DNA of 16,795 nt, from the NCBI GenBank assembly GCA_023410975.1, contig JAEYPG010000256.1, positions 1 to 16,795 of the forward strand, read 5' to 3'. Below are positions 13,541 to 16,795 of this stretch, in pieces. Source of the DNA: Pseudomonadota bacterium. Its GTDB lineage: Bacteria > Pseudomonadota > Gammaproteobacteria > Burkholderiales > Burkholderiaceae_C. Below the pieces are notes generated by a model, which did no database searches, was not told where the DNA came from, and saw only the letters and a list, made by a program, of their open reading frames with translations. Position numbers and translations under genes: made by a program. Every line of letters starts with the position of its first letter. Position 1 is the stretch's first letter.

Positions 13541-13795
13541 ATGCAGAAAACCGTCTGGTTCTATGTACTGATTGTGGTGACGGCAGCCGCTGGAGGCTGG
13601 TTTTATTTCGCGAGGCAGCCGGCGACCACGCAACCGCCGGTCGCTCAGCCCCCGGCCCCCAGCGAGACCATTGTCGTTAAACCTGCCCCATCGGATGAAG
13701 ATCTGAACAGGAAGCGTCTGGAAGGCATTGGGAGCATCAAAGACCTAAAACCAGTCCCAATCGATCCCAACTCGGATCGCAGCAATAACAAGTAG
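13541..13795 (+). CDS. Small membrane-anchored protein at the entry-exclusion position
   Basis: The 84-residue product has one N-terminal membrane anchor (VWFYVLIVVTAAAGGWFYFA), a proline-rich linker (TTQPPVAQPPAPSE) and a charged C-terminal tail ending PNSDRSNNK. There is no cysteine, so it is not a lipoprotein. It lies between virB5 and virB6, where IncN-type systems such as pKM101 carry the entry-exclusion gene eex. By position it is therefore a candidate entry-exclusion protein, which would block redundant transfer between cells with the same element. The sequence itself shows no recognised Eex signature. The lower GC content matches virB6 rather than the rest of the operon. AAGGA precedes the ATG. 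Confidence 0.65.
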   Translation: MQKTVWFYVLIVVTAAAGGWFYFARQPATTQPPVAQPPAPSETIVVKPAPSDEDLNRKRLEGIGSIKDLKPVPIDPNSDRSNNK

Positions 13796-13807
13796 CAGAG
13801 GCAACCG

Positions 13808-14863
13808 ATGGACTTCTTTTCTCAGTTCTTCGTTTGGCTCAATGCGCAGTTGCAGATATACATCGGCACGAAGGTCGCGACCGTTGCAAGCGCAATAGAA
13901 CCAGCAGCAGTAACGCTCGCAACGATATATGTGATGATTTGGGGATACATGAGCTTGACCGGCAAGATACAGGAGCCGATTCTTGAAGGAATTAAGCGCA
14001 TCTTCGTCATGGCGCTCATCCTCGGTATTGGCATCAGGCTCTGGACCTACAACACCCTGATAACCGACACGTTCTTCAATGGACCGGATCAACTGGCCGC
14101 GGCCATTGTTGGCGCTCCCAACACTGTTGCAGTGATTGATCAAGTATGGATAGACGGCAACTTAGTGGCGGAACAGCTTTTGAAAAAGGGCAGCGTACTC
14201 AGCGGCGACTTTGCTTACTACTTGGCTGGCTTCGTTGTTTACTTGCTTGTTGGATTCACCGTCGTCTACACCGCATTCCTTCTCGCGCTTTCAAAAGTTG
14301 CTGTCGCAGTAATCCTTGCAGTGGGTCCACTGTTCATCATTTTTCTGTTCTTTGACGTCACCAAGCGGTTCTTTGAGTCGTGGGTAGCGCAGCTTGCAAA
14401 TTACGCTCTCATTACAGTGATGGCATTGATGGTGGCCGCCATCATGCTGTCTATCGTCAAAGCATATGCAGTCAATGCAGCTGGACAGGGTACCGGCATA
14501 ACCATCGCCGAAACCGCACGCCTATGCATTGCATCTGTGCTGGTACTGCTTGTGATGAGACAAGTCATGCCGATCTCCGCAGGTCTTGCTAGTGGCATCG
14601 CCCTCAGCTCTTTCGGGGCCATCAGCGGACTCATGAGCTGGGGACTGGGCGCCAGCAAGCGCACAGGATATGAGCTCGCCCGCGGCGTGATGGATGGCAT
14701 GCGGCGCGAACCCATCAGCCGCTGGGACAGCCTGCGCCGCGGCACCGGCAACCTGGTGGGCCGCGGGCTGGCAGGCGCGCATGAGCGCATCACCGGCAGC
14801 TCGCACGGTGGCTCGCTGGTCCCGCGCGAGCGCGTCATGCCGCCACGCATCACCCGCCGCTGA
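13808..14863 (+). CDS. virB6: VirB6/TrbL-like polytopic inner-membrane protein
   Basis: The 351-residue product has about six membrane segments, including VTLATIYVMIWGYMSL, FVVYLLVGFTVVYTAFLLAL, VAVILAVGPLFIIFLFF and LCIASVLVLLVMRQVM. The GPLFIIFLFFDVTKRFFESW region, with its conserved tryptophan, is the best VirB6 mark. VirB6 forms part of the inner-membrane passage for DNA. The last 70 residues (from about 280) are arginine-rich and cytoplasmic. Base composition is lower in GC up to about 14650 and becomes GC-rich again in that tail, so the gene looks like a mosaic: an acquired membrane part joined to a native tail. Start ATG 13808 has AGAGG upstream and lies 12 bases after the 84-residue gene. 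Confidence 0.92.
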   Translation: MDFFSQFFVWLNAQLQIYIGTKVATVASAIEPAAVTLATIYVMIWGYMSLTGKIQEPILEGIKRIFVMALILGIGIRLWTYNTLITDTFFNGPDQLAAAIVGAPNTVAVIDQVWIDGNLVAEQLLKKGSVLSGDFAYYLAGFVVYLLVGFTVVYTAFLLALSKVAVAVILAVGPLFIIFLFFDVTKRFFESWVAQLANYALITVMALMVAAIMLSIVKAYAVNAAGQGTGITIAETARLCIASVLVLLVMRQVMPISAGLASGIALSSFGAISGLMSWGLGASKRTGYELARGVMDGMRREPISRWDSLRRGTGNLVGRGLAGAHERITGSSHGGSLVPRERVMPPRITRR

Positions 14864-14886
14864 AGTCGTTTTCGACGGAGAACTCC

Positions 14887-15045
14887 ATGCATCGTCTCTG
14901 TCTGATCCTGGCGGCCGCGACACTGGCCGGCTGCGCCAGCAGGCCGCCTCTTCCCCCGGAGTGCGAAGGCACCCTGGTTCCCATCAACGGCGCCGCGCAG
15001 CGCCCGGCACAAGGAGGCGGTGATGCAGCACGACCCCGCTCTTGA
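14887..15045 (+). CDS. virB7: VirB7-like outer-membrane lipoprotein
   Basis: This 52-residue gene is easy to miss because of its size. It reads MHRLCLILAAATLAGCASRP, with a lipoprotein signal and lipobox LAGC, the acylated Cys being residue 16. A second cysteine follows in PPECEGTLVPIN, a pattern seen in VirB7-like proteins. VirB7 anchors VirB9 in the outer-membrane core complex. ACGGAG lies 7 bases before ATG 14887. Its 3' end overlaps virB8 by 23 bases. Position between virB6 and virB8 matches the VirB order exactly. Confidence 0.85.
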   Translation: MHRLCLILAAATLAGCASRPPLPPECEGTLVPINGAAQRPAQGGGDAARPRS

Positions 15046-15739
15046 GCGCTACCTGGCCGATGCGCGTTCCTGGGAAATCGACCGCGCCGGCCGCGCCGAG
15101 TCCTCGGCCAGGCGGGCATGGATCGTGGCCGGTACTGCCAGCGTGATCGCCATCCTGTGCGCCGGCGCCGTGCTGGGACTGACCCCGCTGAAGCAGCCCG
15201 TGCCGGTGGTGATCCGGGTGGACAGCAGCAGCGGCATCGTGGACCTGGTCCCCGCCTACGACGGCAAGGCCTCCATCGAGCAGACCGTGACGCGCCACCT
15301 GCTCAACAGCCACGTCACCGCGCGCGAGCGCTACTTCTATGCCACGGCCGAGGCGGACTACGAGCTGGTGGCCTCGCAGAACTCGCCGCAGCTCAACCAG
15401 GCCTGGGCCGCGCACTGGAACCGCAGCAACCCCCAGTCGCCGCTCAACGTCTTCAAGGACGGCACGACGGTGCGCGTGCAGATCCGCTCCATCAGCTTCC
15501 TCAAGCTCGAGAGTGGTCGCGAGAACGTGGCCCAGGTTCGCTTCACCCGCTACACCCGCCCGGGCGGCATGGGCGACGAGCAGGCGAGCAGCTGGATCTC
15601 CACCATCGAGTTCGCCTACACGGCACCGTCGAAAGACGAGCAACTGCGCTCGCTCAATCCGCTGGGGTTCCGCGTCCTCGAGTACCGCCGGGAGCCCGAG
15701 ATTGCCGGCCAGTCGCAGCCGGGAGGAAGCCAGCCGTGA
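15023..15739 (+). CDS. virB8: VirB8 inner-membrane assembly factor
   Basis: The 238-residue product has a cytoplasmic N-terminus, one membrane segment at about 33-54 (WIVAGTASVIAILCAGAVLG) and a periplasmic domain. This domain carries the family marks VTRHLLNSHVTARERY, with the helical region before YFYATAEADYELV, and the NPLG motif (SLNPLGFRVLEYR), the NPxG signature of VirB8. VirB8 nucleates assembly of the secretion channel. AAGGAGG lies 5 bases before ATG 15023; a GTG at 15020 is a less likely start. The 5' end overlaps virB7 and the 3' end overlaps virB9 by 4 bases (GTGA). Length is normal. Confidence 0.96.
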   Translation: MQHDPALERYLADARSWEIDRAGRAESSARRAWIVAGTASVIAILCAGAVLGLTPLKQPVPVVIRVDSSSGIVDLVPAYDGKASIEQTVTRHLLNSHVTARERYFYATAEADYELVASQNSPQLNQAWAAHWNRSNPQSPLNVFKDGTTVRVQIRSISFLKLESGRENVAQVRFTRYTRPGGMGDEQASSWISTIEFAYTAPSKDEQLRSLNPLGFRVLEYRREPEIAGQSQPGGSQP

Positions 15740-16563
15740 GCATGCGACTGGGCGCCGCCACGCTGGCCACGGCACTGAGCCTGTGCGGCATGGCGACCGC
15801 CCTTGCGGAAACCATTCCCCCGCGCGGCCAGGTGGACTCGCGCGTGCGCGTCGTCACCTACGACCCTGACGACGTGGTGCGGCTGCGTGGCGCGGTGGGC
15901 TACCAGATCCACATCCAGTGGGCGCCGGGCGAGGAGTTCGTCAACCTGGGGGCAGGCGATGCCGGTGGCTTCGACGTCGGCGCCGAGCGCAACCACTTCT
16001 TCATCAAGCCCAGGCAGGAGCGCGTCAGCACCAACATCACCGTGCTGACGAACCTGCGCACCTACCACTTCGACTACCAGGTCGGCAGGGCACCGGCGAA
16101 TCCGGCCACCGCGCGGGACCTCGTCTACTCCCTGCGCTTTCGCTACCCGCAGGACGAGGCCGCGCGGGCGCAGGCCGAGCTGGAGCGCCGCAACACCGAG
16201 GCCCGGCTGGCCCGTGCCGGGACTGAGCGCTCGGCCAATACCGACTACTGGTTCTGCGGCGCGCCGGCCCTGCGGCCCCTGAGCGCCTGGGACGACGGCG
16301 TGCACACCCGGCTGCGCTTCGCGCCGCAGGCGGAGTTTCCGGCCATCTTCGTGCGCAACGACGACAAGTCCGAGTCGCTGCTGAACTTCAACGTCGAGCA
16401 GGACGAGGTCGTGGTCCACCGCGTGGCGCGGCAGCTGGTGCTGCGCCGCGGTGCGCTGGTGGGTTGCATCGTCAACAGGTCCTTCGACGGCGGCTCCGAG
16501 CGCCCGCGCACCAACACCACGGTTTCCGGCGTGGAGCGCCAGACCCGGATGGAGCGTCCATGA
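15736..16563 (+). CDS. virB9: VirB9 outer-membrane core protein
   Basis: The 275-residue product starts at GTG 15736 (with GGAGG nine bases upstream and GTGA overlap with virB8); ATG 15742 is a near alternative. It has a signal peptide (core ATLATALSLCGMATALA, cut before ETIP). The N-terminal domain begins SRVRVVTYDPDDVVRL, and the C-terminal domain has YWFCGAPALRPLSAWDDGVH, the VirB9/CagX mark, then IFVRNDDKSESLLNF and a second Cys in GCIVNRSF. VirB9 forms the outer-membrane core with VirB7 and VirB10. The upstream open frame before 15736 is the shadow of virB8. Confidence 0.96.
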   Translation: MSMRLGAATLATALSLCGMATALAETIPPRGQVDSRVRVVTYDPDDVVRLRGAVGYQIHIQWAPGEEFVNLGAGDAGGFDVGAERNHFFIKPRQERVSTNITVLTNLRTYHFDYQVGRAPANPATARDLVYSLRFRYPQDEAARAQAELERRNTEARLARAGTERSANTDYWFCGAPALRPLSAWDDGVHTRLRFAPQAEFPAIFVRNDDKSESLLNFNVEQDEVVVHRVARQLVLRRGALVGCIVNRSFDGGSERPRTNTTVSGVERQTRMERP

Positions 16564-16795
16564 GCATTCTCGACTGGCTGCGCGGCCGACGCGCTGACGG
16601 CGAAACGGGCACGGGTCCCGTGCTGGATGCGGACACCGGCGAGGTGCTGCAGCACCGGCCGGAGGGCGCCCGGCCACGCCGATCCGACCCGGCCGACGGT
16701 GCCGTTGCCGGAGAGCGCACCATCCCCTCGGTCAGCCGCGAGCGCTCCATCCATGCGCGCGTGAACAACGCGCTGGCCATCGGCACGCTGGTGCT
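16560..16795 (+). CDS. virB10: VirB10, N-terminal part only
   Basis: The frame begins at ATG 16560, overlapping the virB9 stop by 4 bases (ATGA), and runs off the right edge after 78 residues. It starts MSILDWLRGRR and continues as a hydrophilic, proline- and arginine-containing cytoplasmic tail; the last residues seen (NNALAIGTLVL) begin the membrane segment. VirB10 is known to span both membranes and to signal energy from the ATPases to the outer-membrane core. The identity rests on position after virB9 and on the pattern of a cytoplasmic tail before a membrane segment at about residue 70. The main C-terminal domain lies outside the window. Confidence 0.88.
   Translation, partial: MSILDWLRGRRADGETGTGPVLDADTGEVLQHRPEGARPRRSDPADGAVAGERTIPSVSRERSIHARVNNALAIGTLV

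Noticed and set aside
15118..15735. N-terminal extension of virB9 across virB8
   Set aside because: It is the shadow of virB8; GTG 15736 has a ribosome binding site and a signal peptide directly after it.

Overview
The window looks like part of a conjugative mobile element, a plasmid or an integrative conjugative element, from a high-GC proteobacterium. A beta-proteobacterium of the Burkholderiales type is most likely. The reasons are the strongly G/C-ending codons of the core genes, an IncC/KorB/KorA-like control operon and a VirB-type (MPF-T) type IV secretion (T4SS) operon. The host is inferred from style and composition, not from a database match.

Layout. (1) 1-1778, accessory: a leftward gene of unknown function cut by the window edge, a possible decayed fragment behind it, then a rightward cas6f/csy4-type CRISPR RNA endonuclease with no other cas gene and no CRISPR array in view, followed by a small unknown gene. 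(2) 1940-4158, leftward: traX (pilin-acetylation family) followed by a compact string of small, lower-GC genes for cytoplasmic, membrane and exported proteins. One of these is split by an in-frame stop. (3) 4128-4808, rightward: a SRAP (YedK/HMCES) gene whose 5' end overlaps the 5' end of traX. (4) 4809-5582: a mostly non-coding stretch with one small unknown gene. (5) 5583-8116, leftward operon: ParA/IncC-like ATPase, KorB-like ParB, a membrane protein, KorA/TrfB-like repressor and a 62-residue protein. (6) 8117-8736: a divergent control region with helically phased direct repeats, a perfect 9-bp inverted repeat around a -35 box and a near-consensus sigma70 promoter pointing at the T4SS operon. 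(7) 8737-16795, rightward: exported coiled-coil protein, a 100-residue unknown, VirB2, VirB3, VirB4, VirB5, an 84-residue membrane protein, VirB6, VirB7, VirB8, VirB9 and the start of VirB10.

How it works together. The VirB proteins would build the conjugation channel and pilus: VirB2 and VirB5 pilus, VirB3/VirB4/VirB6/VirB8 inner-membrane complex, VirB7/VirB9/VirB10 outer-membrane core. TraX may modify the pilin. The ParA/KorB/KorA-like proteins would partition the element and probably also repress the operons through sites in 8314-8387. The SRAP protein would protect abasic sites in single-stranded DNA, a state reached during transfer.

The most interesting points are the orphan cas6f; a lower-GC block (about 13430-14650) that covers exactly the entry-exclusion position and the membrane part of VirB6, which suggests a swapped specificity cassette; a virB2 gene with no ATG/GTG/TTG start at the expected place but a CTG overlapping the previous stop; and the compact operator/promoter array at 8314-8395.
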